Below, piece by piece: positions 14,593 through 22,560 of a stretch of DNA of 64,000 nt; position 1 is the first letter of the stretch, and each line of letters starts with the position of its first letter. The stretch comes from JADCRZ01 sp965200945 (lineage in GTDB: Bacteria; Bacteroidota; Bacteroidia; Chitinophagales; Chitinophagaceae), in assembly GCA_965200945.1 (NCBI GenBank), contig OZ241749.1, positions 2,604,001 to 2,668,000 of the forward strand. Direction: 5' to 3'. Position numbers and translations under genes: made by a program. The notes under the pieces were generated by a model. That model was not told the origin of the DNA. It was given only the letters and a program-made list of their open reading frames with translations, and did not search any database.

Positions 14593-16108
14593 CTTTTCGA
14601 TCGACAGCCAAGATATGTACACCAAGGGCTGGTTCGACAGGATGGGAGTGGAACTGGTCGACACCTTCATTGACGAAGGTTTCAGCGCCCAGAGCTTCGA
14701 CCGGCCGGATTACGCCAAACTGGAAGACTTCATACGCCAATACTTCAAAACGGTCGATTTCTTGGTCATTAACAGTTTCGATCGGTTCAGCCGCGATGCG
14801 GGCGAGGCACTGATGAAGATCAAATCCCTGCAGACCAAATACAACATCAGCGTCGTAAGCGTGATTGAGGGCATCACCTTCGACAAGAACGATGCCGGCA
14901 GCTTCTTTTACACTGGCTTGCTGCTGCTGAAAGCCGAAGATGAGCTGATCCGCCACAAAAACCGGGTGAACCTGGGCATCTACACTGCAAAAAAGAAGTT
15001 CGGCCGCTATTTGGGAATGGCGCCCTTTGGCTATAAGAATGCCAAAGACGACCTGAAAAAGCCCATCATCCTCCTCGAAGAAGCCAAAGTCCCGATCGTA
15101 AAGTTTATCTACGATTCCTACCTGCGAAATACTCCGCAGTATATCATTGCTCAGGATGCCCGGAAAATGGGTCTCACTGTAAAGGGGCACTCCGTCATCG
15201 AAAAAATCTTGAAGAACCCGGTTTATACTTCCCTCCTGCCGGTAACCGGCTTTAAAGAACACCCTTCGGAGATCGTGGAGGGGTCGCACCCGCCTATCAT
15301 CGATCGCGCCACGTGGTATGCCGTCCAGCGTAAACTGCAGGGCACCAGACAGCCTAAAATGATTCTGAATGAATCGTTCCCTCTCCGTGGCGTTCTCAAA
15401 TGCCATTGTGGAAAGCCCCTCACCGGTGCTCCCTCCAGGGGTAAAAGCGGCAAGCAGTGGAACTATTATAAATGCAACGTAACCAGTAAGCACAACAACA
15501 TTTCCAGCACCAGGCTGCATGCGCAGTTCGAGGATCTGCTGAAATGCCTCAGCCTCTCCAAAGAGCTTATACCGGTACTGATAGGCCTGGTAGAATCACA
15601 TTTATCCATCGAGATAGAAAGCAACCAGAAACTGCTTGCGAGGGCAAAAAAAGAGATGGAACAGTGCGACAAGCAACTGCTTTCCCTGGAAGAGAAGTAT
15701 CTGAACGATCGAATTAACCAGGATACTTATAACCGCTGGTACAGCGAGCTGACTCGCAAGAAGACATCCCTCACGGCCGAAATCGAACGGATGGGTCAGG
15801 ACAAGGAGGAAGTTTATCAGTTGTTCAAGGAAGAGCTGGAAAAGCTTACGGACATGAATTACATCTACCAGGGAATCTCGCTAAAAGACAAGCATCAATT
15901 CATTAACCAGGTGTTCGATTCAAGATTGTACTATTCTGAGAAGAGTTATCGAACCCCGTTCCTGCTACCGATCTTCATGCATAACGCTTTGATTCTGAAA
16001 GAAAAAGCGCTATGCATAATAGATGGTTTCGACTACGAAAAGGGGAAAATCCCCTATGGTGCGGGTGGAGGGACTCGAACCCCCATGCCTCGCGGCGTCA
16101 GATCCTAA
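14543..16108 (+). CDS. Large serine recombinase, phage integrase
   Basis: 521 residues. The resolvase domain is at 1-150 with the catalytic serine at residue 11 (YLRISKERQS) and FDRFSRD (79-85). The Recombinase domain follows at about 155-270, then a zinc ribbon with C287, C289 and C311 (LKCHCGKPL, YYKCN), and a coiled-coil segment at about 350-430 characteristic of large serine integrases, which controls directionality. Such enzymes integrate and excise DNA between short attP/attB sites without host factors. The last residues (GAGGGTRTPMPRGVRS) are translated from the antisense of tRNA-Leu and the stop codon is made by its anticodon loop, so the C-terminus may change when the phage excises. 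It is the last prophage gene. Confidence 0.93.
   Translation: MKKGIRYLRISKERQSNFSIDSQDMYTKGWFDRMGVELVDTFIDEGFSAQSFDRPDYAKLEDFIRQYFKTVDFLVINSFDRFSRDAGEALMKIKSLQTKYNISVVSVIEGITFDKNDAGSFFYTGLLLLKAEDELIRHKNRVNLGIYTAKKKFGRYLGMAPFGYKNAKDDLKKPIILLEEAKVPIVKFIYDSYLRNTPQYIIAQDARKMGLTVKGHSVIEKILKNPVYTSLLPVTGFKEHPSEIVEGSHPPIIDRATWYAVQRKLQGTRQPKMILNESFPLRGVLKCHCGKPLTGAPSRGKSGKQWNYYKCNVTSKHNNISSTRLHAQFEDLLKCLSLSKELIPVLIGLVESHLSIEIESNQKLLARAKKEMEQCDKQLLSLEEKYLNDRINQDTYNRWYSELTRKKTSLTAEIERMGQDKEEVYQLFKEELEKLTDMNYIYQGISLKDKHQFINQVFDSRLYYSEKSYRTPFLLPIFMHNALILKEKALCIIDGFDYEKGKIPYGAGGGTRTPMPRGVRS
16039..16055 (-). terminator. Intrinsic terminator of tRNA-Leu, inside the integrase 3' end
   Basis: Read on the minus strand just after the tRNA CCA end: AGGGGA-TTT-TCCCCTTTT, a 5-6 bp GC stem followed by a T-run. 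It lies on the phage side of the junction, within integrase codons for KGKIPYG. A phage inserting into a tRNA 3' end must supply a new downstream end for the tRNA transcript, and this hairpin fits that need. The short stem keeps confidence moderate. Confidence 0.5.
16057..16100. other. Probable prophage attachment junction (3' half of tRNA-Leu)
   Basis: The integrase frame ends in the tRNA gene and host housekeeping genes begin directly beyond it, so one attachment junction lies in or next to the tRNA 3' part. A duplicate of the core should exist at the left end of the prophage, outside the window. The boundaries given are only a likely interval. Confidence 0.5.
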
Positions 16109-16141
16109 GTCTGATACGTCTACCAATTTCGCCACACCCGC
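16057..16141 (-). tRNA. tRNA-Leu (anticodon UAG)
   Basis: 85 bases including an encoded CCA. Acceptor arm GCGGGTG/CACCCGC pairs fully; the anticodon loop CTTAGGA within the stem CAGA/TCTG gives anticodon TAG, reading CUA-type leucine codons; a long variable arm typical of tRNA-Leu and the T-loop GTTCGAGTC are present. The 3' end faces the prophage, so integration left the tRNA intact. Confidence 0.97.
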
Positions 16142-16219
16142 CTTTCCACTGGGGCGGAAGCCTCTGGAGCTACTGCCGTAAAGGCTTTCCGGCGACCCTT
16201 CTCTTTTGAAAAAGGCTTG

Positions 16220-16227
16220 CGAAAATA
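16220..16227 (-). promoter_or_regulatory. Candidate tRNA-Leu promoter (-7 box)
   Basis: On the minus strand TATTTTCGC fits the Bacteroidota TAnnTTTG box with one T-to-C change, and a T-rich stretch (TTTTTTCTTT) lies about 20 bases upstream at the -33 position. The distance to the tRNA 5' end (16141) leaves a leader of about 70 bases. The opposite strand leads to the rel/spo gene, so this is a divergent promoter region. Confidence 0.35.
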
Positions 16228-16278
16228 TAGCATTTTGCGAAAAGAAAAAACAGTTTCTTTTGTGTAAATTCGTAAGGT

Positions 16279-18513
16279 ATGGAAACCATCGCGGTACTAC
16301 CGAAATATAATTTAACAGAAGAACAGGAGAAGAAATTGATCATCCGGGAATACAGAAGCTTGCTGCGTTCTCTCAAAACAAAACTCAAGAAAGGCGACAA
16401 GGAACTCGTAAGGCAGGCATTTGAACTGGCCGCCGATGCACACAAAACCATGCGCCGCAAAAGCGGTGAACCCTATATCCTTCACCCGCTGGCCGTAGCC
16501 AAGATCTGCATCGAAGAGATCGGCCTCGGGGTACGCTCCACCATCTGCGCCCTGCTGCACGACACCGTGGAAGATACCGACATTACCCTCGACGATATCG
16601 AGCGGGAATTCAAAAGCGAGATCGCCCGCATCGTGGACGGACTCACGAAGATCTCCACGGTCATCGATGTAAACGCTTCCCGCCAGGCGGAAAACTTCAA
16701 GAAGATCCTGCTCACGCTGACCGACGACCCGCGCGTCATCCTTATCAAGCTGGCCGACCGCCTGCACAACATGCGCACCATGGAAAGCATGAAGCGGGAA
16801 AAACAGCTGAAGATATCCTCTGAAACGGTCTACATCTACGCGCCCCTCGCCCACCGCATGGGGCTGTACAATATTAAAACTGAAATGGAAGACCTGGCCA
16901 TGAAATACATGGAACAGGATACCTATAAAGACATCGCCCGCAAACTGGCCGATACCAAGCGCGAGCGCGGCCGTTATATCAATGAGTTTATCCGGCCGAT
17001 CAAGGAGAAACTCGAAAAAGCCGATCTTACCTTCGATATCTACGGCCGCCCGAAAAGCATCCATTCCATCTGGAATAAGATGAAGAAAAAAAGCGTGGCC
17101 TTTGAAGAGGTGTACGACCTGTTCGCCATCCGCGTGATCCTCGATTCGCCTCCTGAAAAAGAAAAGGAAGATTGCTGGAAGGTTTATTCCATGATCACCG
17201 ACGAATACACCCCGTCGCCCGAGCGCCTGCGCGACTGGCTCAGCAACCCGAAATCGAACGGGTACGAAGCACTGCATACCACCGTGATGGGTCCGCAGGG
17301 AAAATGGGTCGAAGTGCAGATCCGCACCCGCCGCATGAACGAGATCGCCGAGAAAGGCCTGGCTGCACATTATAAATATAAGGAAGGCGCAAGCGACGAA
17401 AGCCGGTTCGATAAATGGTTCCAGCAGATCCGCGAAGTGCTGAGCACACAAGAAACCGACGGCATCGATTTTCTGCAGGATTTCAAGACCAGCTTCCTGG
17501 CGGAAGAGATCTATGTGTACACACCCAAAGGAGATGTAAAGATGCTGCCCATCGGCTCATCCGCCCTCGACTTTGCTTTTTCCATTCACAGCGAAATAGG
17601 CTCCAAGTGCATCGGCGCCAAGCTCAATCACAAGCTGGTGCCCATCAGCCACAAGCTCCGGAGCGGCGACCAGATCGAGATCATCACTTCAAACAAACAG
17701 CGGCCCAGTGAAGACTGGCTCGGCATGGTGGTAACAGCCAAGGCCAAGAACAAGATCAAGGATTCTTTGAAGGAAGAAAGGAGAAAGGTCGCGGAAGACG
17801 GCAAGGCAGCGCTGCAACGCAAGCTCGAAGGCATGGGCGCCGCCTTCAGCCAGTATAACATCGATGAACTGACCGCCTTTTACAAGTATAATTCTCCGCT
17901 CGATCTATTTTACAACATCGCCACGAAGTCGCTCGACCTGAACGACATCAAAGACTTCAAGCTGCTGGGCGATAAGATCGAAACGCCCCGCCCGGTAAAG
18001 CAGGTGGAGATCAAAACGGAGAACACATCCTCCGCTGGGTACAAAAAAGATACTGAGCTTATCATCTTCGGCGAAAGCAGCGACCGCATCGTATACACGC
18101 TGGCCAACTGCTGCAAACCCATTCCTGGTGACGATGTCTTTGGTTTTGTAACCACTGGCGAAGGCCTGAAGATACACCGCACATCCTGTCCGAACGCCGC
18201 CCGCCTCATGGCCAATTACGGACACCGGATCGTTAAGACCAAATGGGCAAAGAACAAGGAGATATCCTTCCTGACTGGTATCAAGATCGTGGGGCTCGAT
18301 GACGTGGGTGTGATCAACAAGATCACCAACCTTATTTCTGGTGAACTGAAGATCAACATCAACGCGCTGACCGTAGAGGCGAACGACGGTTTGTTCGAAG
18401 GCAATATCCGGGTGTATGTGCACGACAAAGAAGAACTCGACGAGTTGGTAGTGCGGCTGCGGCTGTTGGGAGGTATCCATTCGGTGGAACGCTATGAGCT
18501 GGATGATGTTTAA
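16279..18513 (+). CDS. rel: RelA/SpoT-family (p)ppGpp synthetase/hydrolase
   Basis: 744 residues, the full length of a bifunctional Rel enzyme making and degrading the stringent-response alarmone. The HD hydrolase domain carries SGEPYILHP (62-70), LLHDTVEDT (92-100) and KLADRLHNMRT (about 158-168), so hydrolysis looks intact. The synthetase domain follows (YGRPKSIHSIWNKMKKK; GYEALHTTVMGP), then TGS (EIYVYTPKGDVKMLP) from about 410, a helical/zinc-finger region with CCKPIPGDDVFGF (about 615-627), and a C-terminal ACT domain (about 665-744). First host gene beyond the prophage, starting 138 bases from the tRNA. As the only copy in view it may be the sole long Rel, as in many Bacteroidota, but this window cannot show that. 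Confidence 0.95.
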   Translation: METIAVLPKYNLTEEQEKKLIIREYRSLLRSLKTKLKKGDKELVRQAFELAADAHKTMRRKSGEPYILHPLAVAKICIEEIGLGVRSTICALLHDTVEDTDITLDDIEREFKSEIARIVDGLTKISTVIDVNASRQAENFKKILLTLTDDPRVILIKLADRLHNMRTMESMKREKQLKISSETVYIYAPLAHRMGLYNIKTEMEDLAMKYMEQDTYKDIARKLADTKRERGRYINEFIRPIKEKLEKADLTFDIYGRPKSIHSIWNKMKKKSVAFEEVYDLFAIRVILDSPPEKEKEDCWKVYSMITDEYTPSPERLRDWLSNPKSNGYEALHTTVMGPQGKWVEVQIRTRRMNEIAEKGLAAHYKYKEGASDESRFDKWFQQIREVLSTQETDGIDFLQDFKTSFLAEEIYVYTPKGDVKMLPIGSSALDFAFSIHSEIGSKCIGAKLNHKLVPISHKLRSGDQIEIITSNKQRPSEDWLGMVVTAKAKNKIKDSLKEERRKVAEDGKAALQRKLEGMGAAFSQYNIDELTAFYKYNSPLDLFYNIATKSLDLNDIKDFKLLGDKIETPRPVKQVEIKTENTSSAGYKKDTELIIFGESSDRIVYTLANCCKPIPGDDVFGFVTTGEGLKIHRTSCPNAARLMANYGHRIVKTKWAKNKEISFLTGIKIVGLDDVGVINKITNLISGELKININALTVEANDGLFEGNIRVYVHDKEELDELVVRLRLLGGIHSVERYELDDV

Positions 18514-18599
18514 CAGCGGCTGTTTCTGCAGCTTTTTGGAAGCGGTAGCTGGTTGAAGTGATTTTCAGTATAAATTGCAGGTACTTTAAACACTTGCTT

Positions 18600-19367
18600 A
18601 TGACCCTGAAACACAAAATTACACAGAAGTTAAGACAAAGGCTGGCCATTGCCCCTCCCCCGCTTCCCGGCCTCAGCCGTAATTTTCTGGCCGAAACCTT
18701 TATCATCGGCCAGGGTGTTGAAATTGGCGCCCTGCACAATCCGCTTACCGTAAACACGGCTAAAGCGACCGTAAAATACGTGGACCGTATGACGGTGGAA
18801 GACCTGAGAAAACAGTACCCCGAACTGAACGACAAACCTCTTGTTCAGGTAGATTATGTTGCCGACGGCGAATTGCTGGAATCAGTGCCCGACGGCTCGC
18901 AGGATTTTGTGATCGGCAACCACTTCATCGAACATTGCCAAAACCCCATTCTCGCCATCCGGAACATGATACGGGTGCTGAAGCCGGGCGGCGCCGTTTT
19001 TCTGGCGGTACCCGACAAACGGTATACGTTCGATATCCTTCGCCCACCCACCACCATCGAGCATTTCAGGGCCGATTACGAACAGGGACCGCAGATCTCC
19101 AAAGAGAAACATTTCTGGGAATGGGTTACAATGGTACAACGGATAGAGGGAGAAGAAGCCCGGAACACCGAATACAAAAGGCTGCTCGACATGGACTATT
19201 CCATCCACTTTCATGTGTGGGAGAAAAGCGACATGGATAATTTCCTGCACTACCTGATAAAAAACATGAAATTCGATTTTGAAGTGGTGGTATCGCTCCG
19301 GGTAGAACGCTCGAACGAGAATGTTTTCATCCTGCGTAAAAATGAGGAAGACGCGCCGGCTGCATAA
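18600..19367 (+). CDS. Class I SAM-dependent methyltransferase
   Basis: 255 residues from the ATG at 18600 (MTLKHKITQKLRQRL); an upstream in-frame ATG at 18558 gives 14 extra residues that look non-coding. Motif I is degenerate (GQGVEIGALHNPL), followed by DYVADGELLESVPDGSQDFV and the catalytic-fold block GNHFIEHCQNPILAIRNMIRV, LKPGG and VPDKRYTFD, typical of the Methyltransf_11 fold often seen in glycan or sugar-modifying clusters. Soluble, no signal peptide. Neighbours are unrelated housekeeping genes, so the substrate cannot be inferred. Confidence 0.8.
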   Translation: MTLKHKITQKLRQRLAIAPPPLPGLSRNFLAETFIIGQGVEIGALHNPLTVNTAKATVKYVDRMTVEDLRKQYPELNDKPLVQVDYVADGELLESVPDGSQDFVIGNHFIEHCQNPILAIRNMIRVLKPGGAVFLAVPDKRYTFDILRPPTTIEHFRADYEQGPQISKEKHFWEWVTMVQRIEGEEARNTEYKRLLDMDYSIHFHVWEKSDMDNFLHYLIKNMKFDFEVVVSLRVERSNENVFILRKNEEDAPAA

Positions 19368-19412
19368 GGTTTAAAATGCAGTATAAGGTTTTATTTTCCA
19401 GATTGCTTCCTA

Positions 19413-19420
19413 TACTTTTG
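19413..19420 (+). promoter_or_regulatory. purA promoter, -7 box
   Basis: TACTTTTG is an exact match to TAnnTTTG, 41 bases before the purA start. No clear TTTG lies 17-23 bases upstream, only a T-rich stretch near 19389-19396, so the -33 element is weak. Confidence 0.45.
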
Positions 19421-19461
19421 CCACTTTTGTTAACCTGTTCAGCTTAAAAAAGATTCCCGGA

Positions 19462-20727
19462 ATGGTAGATGTAATTTTAGGTCTTCAATGGGGCGATGAA
19501 GGCAAAGGAAAGATCGTGGATTATTTTGCTCCCTCCTACGATGTGATCGCACGCTTTCAGGGCGGCCCCAATGCAGGTCATACGCTTTATGTAGAGGGCA
19601 AAAAGATCGTACTGCACCAGATCCCTTCGGGCGTGTTTCACGAAAGGTGTACCAACCTGATCGGTAACGGTGTGGTGCTGGATCCGGTGACCCTTAAAAA
19701 AGAATATGACACTGTGTCATCATTCGGAGTCGACGTGAAAAGCAACCTGTTTATTTCCAAAAGAGCCCATCTCATCCTTCCCACCCACCGCGCGCTCGAC
19801 AAAGCATCCGAAACTTCAAAAGGTTCCGACAAGATCGGTTCCACGCTGAAAGGGATCAGTCCGGCCTATATGGACAAAACCGGCCGCAACGGTCTTCGCG
19901 TGGGCGACCTGCTCGATAAAAGTTTTACCACCTCGTATATCAAGCTGCGTCTGAAACACCAGCGCCTGCTCGACAATTTTAATTTCCAGGAAGACATTTC
20001 TCCATGGGAAGATGAGTTCTTTGAATCGATCGAGTTCCTGAAGCAGCTCAACATCGTAGACGGCGAATACTTTGTGAACGACAAGATAGCCGAAGGCAAA
20101 AAAGTGCTGGCGGAAGGCGCGCAGGGAAGCATGCTCGATATCGACTTCGGAACGTTCCCGTTTGTAACTTCTTCCAATACCACCACTTCCGGCGTCTGCT
20201 CCGGATTGGGCATTGCCCCGCAGAAGATCAGGGATGTGATGGGCGTTACCAAAGCGTATTGCACACGCGTAGGCAGCGGTCCTTTCCCGACCGAACTGCA
20301 TGATGCCACGGGAGAAGAACTCAGGTCTATAGGAAAAGAGTTTGGTGCCACCACCGGCCGGCCCCGGCGCTGCGGCTGGATCGATCTGATCGCGCTGAAA
20401 TATGCTTCCATGATCAACGGTGTTACCAAGATCATCATGACGAAAGCCGACGTGCTCGATGCTTTTGAAGAACTGAAGCTGTGTACCGGCTACGAGATCA
20501 ACGGACAAAAAACTTCCACCATCCCTTTCCAGATGACGCGCCATCAGATCGTTCCGATGCTCGATACAATGCGCGGCTGGAACACACCAACCGGTGATAT
20601 CCGCCAGTTTACAGACCTTCCGGATACCATGCATGAGTATGTAAAATTCATCAACCGTTTCGTGGGAGCGGACATCTCTCACATATCGAACGGGCCTGAA
20701 AGGGAACAGATTATCACCGCGCTGTAA
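19462..20727 (+). CDS. purA: Adenylosuccinate synthetase
   Basis: 421 residues, normal for PurA. It joins IMP and aspartate using GTP to give adenylosuccinate, the first committed AMP step. Visible signatures: the N-terminal LGLQWGDEGKGKIVD P-loop-like motif with the catalytic Asp and His (GPNAGHT), the QMTRHQIVPM region and the RPRRCGWIDL block at about 300-309. Cytosolic. It is monocistronic by spacing: the upstream gene ends 94 bases earlier, with a -7 box in between, and the next gene starts 75 bases downstream. Confidence 0.97.
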   Translation: MVDVILGLQWGDEGKGKIVDYFAPSYDVIARFQGGPNAGHTLYVEGKKIVLHQIPSGVFHERCTNLIGNGVVLDPVTLKKEYDTVSSFGVDVKSNLFISKRAHLILPTHRALDKASETSKGSDKIGSTLKGISPAYMDKTGRNGLRVGDLLDKSFTTSYIKLRLKHQRLLDNFNFQEDISPWEDEFFESIEFLKQLNIVDGEYFVNDKIAEGKKVLAEGAQGSMLDIDFGTFPFVTSSNTTTSGVCSGLGIAPQKIRDVMGVTKAYCTRVGSGPFPTELHDATGEELRSIGKEFGATTGRPRRCGWIDLIALKYASMINGVTKIIMTKADVLDAFEELKLCTGYEINGQKTSTIPFQMTRHQIVPMLDTMRGWNTPTGDIRQFTDLPDTMHEYVKFINRFVGADISHISNGPEREQIITAL

Positions 20728-20802
20728 GCGGGAAATATTTTTAATAAAAAATTTGGCGAATCCAAAACTTCGCTGAAATTTTACATCAAATCCTATTGGA
20801 AT

Positions 20803-21249
20803 ATGGCGAAATCTGATAAGGAGAAGAAGATTCCGAAAAAGTCTTCCCCGAAAGAAACTGAAGAGACACCTAAAAAATCTGCATCCAAATCCAAGAAAGA
20901 ACCGGATGAGGATGAAGACGAAGATGACGATACAGGAACGGAAGACACTCCTAAAAAAGGAGCGAAAGCCGCATCATCAAAAAAGAAAGACGTTGATGAC
21001 GACGATGACGATGATTCTGATGTTGACGTGGAAGACGATTGGAACAAAGTAGAAGAAGAAGATAACTGGGATCCTGATTTCGATGAATTCGACCTTCCTA
21101 AATCCAAAACGAAAAAAAGCACCGGCACCACAGCGCCCAAAAAACCGGGCAAGGCAGCAGACGACGATGATCTGGGTCTGGATGATGACTTCAAGGACAT
21201 GGACCTCTTCAACGACCGGAACTACGACGATGACGATGACGACTTTTGA
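20803..21249 (+). CDS. Highly acidic, disordered protein
   Basis: 148 residues with no globular region. The N-terminal third is basic (KEKKIPKKSS..PKKSASKSKKEPD) and the rest alternates Asp/Glu runs (DEDEDEDDD, DDDDDDDSDVDVEDD) with Lys/Ser/Thr/Pro spacers, ending YDDDDDDF. Such proteins are common in Chitinophagaceae downstream of purA-type genes but have no known function; charge mimicry of nucleic acid or a buffering/chaperone role is conceivable. Codon use is like the neighbours. Its own transcript seems closed by the terminator at 21313-21355. Confidence 0.65.
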   Translation: MAKSDKEKKIPKKSSPKETEETPKKSASKSKKEPDEDEDEDDDTGTEDTPKKGAKAASSKKKDVDDDDDDDSDVDVEDDWNKVEEEDNWDPDFDEFDLPKSKTKKSTGTTAPKKPGKAADDDDLGLDDDFKDMDLFNDRNYDDDDDDF

Positions 21250-21312
21250 TCTCCCGTGTAACGTCTACACTCAGCGATTCAGTTGATGGTAAAGACAGTG
21301 ACAAACTCACAA

Positions 21313-21355
21313 TAGAGAAAGGCGTCAGCACTCTACATGCTGACGCCTTTCTCTA
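21313..21355. terminator. Bidirectional terminator between convergent genes
   Basis: An inverted repeat with an 18-bp stem (arms 21313-21330 and 21338-21355; AGAGAAAGGCGTCAGCA on the left arm) and a 7-base loop lies between the acidic protein gene and the convergent transglycosylase gene. A-rich on one side and T-rich on the other, it can stop transcription from both directions. Confidence 0.8.
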
Positions 21356-21373
21356 TCCGGAAAATAAATCCTT

Positions 21374-22513
21374 CTAATTTAGTTTGTTGACAAGAACAGG
21401 GGAGGCCGCTGCACTTGTGGCAGGGGGTTCGGAAAACGAAGATGAAGAAGCGTTGCTCAGCAGCAATTCTACCGACTCACTCAGGATCTTGTATTTTACG
21501 GCATTGAAATTATCCATCTTGTCGACCGGCAGCATCAGCTCATAAGAGTTGGAAGCGCCCGACATGATCCGGTCGAATACCGGATTGTACCGGTTGAACT
21601 CTGCAACATCCATCTGGATATTCCGCGCGATCACAGTACCATTGAATTTACCTGTTACAGTCTGCGTCTTCGCGGTGGTTTTTTCCGCTTCATTCAGGTT
21701 CCGGCGCAGGGCAGCCGAATTCATGGCTTTGTAATGTTCTTCCGACTCGGCTTTTGTAAGCGTAGTCAACCCGCCTTGCCCTTCAAAAATATAGTGTGTG
21801 GAAATAAACTTCTTCACATGGTTCCTCGACTCGGCAGGCAGGTAATACTGGATTTCCCAGAAATTCCGGCTTCCGCTGCGGCGCATGGCTTTGAGTACAT
21901 TGCCCGCACCACCGTTATAGGCAGCGATCACCAGCAACCAATCGCCAAACTGGCTGTACAGCTCTGTGAGATAACGGGCGGCAGCCTCGGTGCTCTTTAT
22001 ATAATCGGTGCGTTCATCTACTTTCCGGTTCACTTTCAATCCCATGCGGATGGCGGTAGCCGGCATGAACTGCCAGGGGCCTACAGCGCCTGCCCACGAT
22101 ACGCAGCTGGGGTTCAACCGGGATTCGATCATCGCAAGGTATTTGAGCTCGCAGGGCAGGTTATGTTCCATGAACACGCCATCCATCATATTGAAAAAAG
22201 GCCGGCTCCATTCCTTGATCTTGGTAAGTCCTTTACCGTAGCGGGCAATATAATCCTGTACAAAGCTCACCGCTCTCGGATTGAGTTGCGGGCCCTGTCC
22301 TATTTCCATGCCGTTTGTTTCGAAAAGGTCACCAAAATTCTTTACCAGATCAGAAGAAGGTTTTGCAACGGCCGGGACTGTCCGTTTCGATAACTGTGAA
22401 ACTGTTTTTGAGAGTGGGCGCCCAGTGAGATCATTGTTTTGTGACTGCGCAAAAAGGGACGTTGCCGTACCCAATAGGATCACCTGAACAGTTAACCATA
22501 CAAGTTTATTCAT
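21374..22513 (-). CDS. Membrane-bound lytic murein transglycosylase (SLT family)
   Basis: 379 residues from the ATG at 22513 (MNKLVWLTVQVILLG), a signal peptide ending FAQ at residues 1-23; an upstream in-frame start would add 17 residues before it. The SLT domain at about 115-235 has the catalytic glutamate at residue 130 (AMIESRLNPS) and the downstream GPWQFMPATA, AAYNGGAGNV motifs. The C-terminal 90 residues look LysM-like (KFNGTVIARNIQMDVAEFNRY). The enzyme cleaves peptidoglycan glycan strands with 1,6-anhydro ring formation in the periplasm. It follows gatA with a 47-base gap and is probably the last gene of a tatA-gatA transcript. Confidence 0.9.
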   Translation of the reverse strand: MNKLVWLTVQVILLGTATSLFAQSQNNDLTGRPLSKTVSQLSKRTVPAVAKPSSDLVKNFGDLFETNGMEIGQGPQLNPRAVSFVQDYIARYGKGLTKIKEWSRPFFNMMDGVFMEHNLPCELKYLAMIESRLNPSCVSWAGAVGPWQFMPATAIRMGLKVNRKVDERTDYIKSTEAAARYLTELYSQFGDWLLVIAAYNGGAGNVLKAMRRSGSRNFWEIQYYLPAESRNHVKKFISTHYIFEGQGGLTTLTKAESEEHYKAMNSAALRRNLNEAEKTTAKTQTVTGKFNGTVIARNIQMDVAEFNRYNPVFDRIMSGASNSYELMLPVDKMDNFNAVKYKILSESVELLLSNASSSSFSEPPATSAAASPVLVNKLN

Positions 22514-22560
22514 GACTTGGGGTTTAATGAGTGATATAATCCTGCTTAGCAGGGCCACGA

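Larger units (their letters stand above)
1..16060. mobile_element. Prophage, right-hand part (left end outside window)
   Basis: A tape measure gene, a tail-region gene, a repressor-type regulator with divergent early genes, a primase, an SSB and a serine integrase lie in one block that ends inside tRNA-Leu. This is the usual layout of a temperate phage integrated at the 3' end of a tRNA gene. Base composition is mixed: the structural and replication genes are GC-rich like the host, while about 5.05-9.3 kb is clearly AT-rich. No capsid, portal or terminase gene is visible, so those must lie left of the window if the phage is complete. The right boundary is placed at the tRNA 3' end; the exact att core cannot be defined without the left junction. 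Confidence 0.9.

Noticed and set aside
14528..15520. Minus-strand open frame opposite the integrase
   Set aside because: Antisense of a clear integrase; no own motif or start context.
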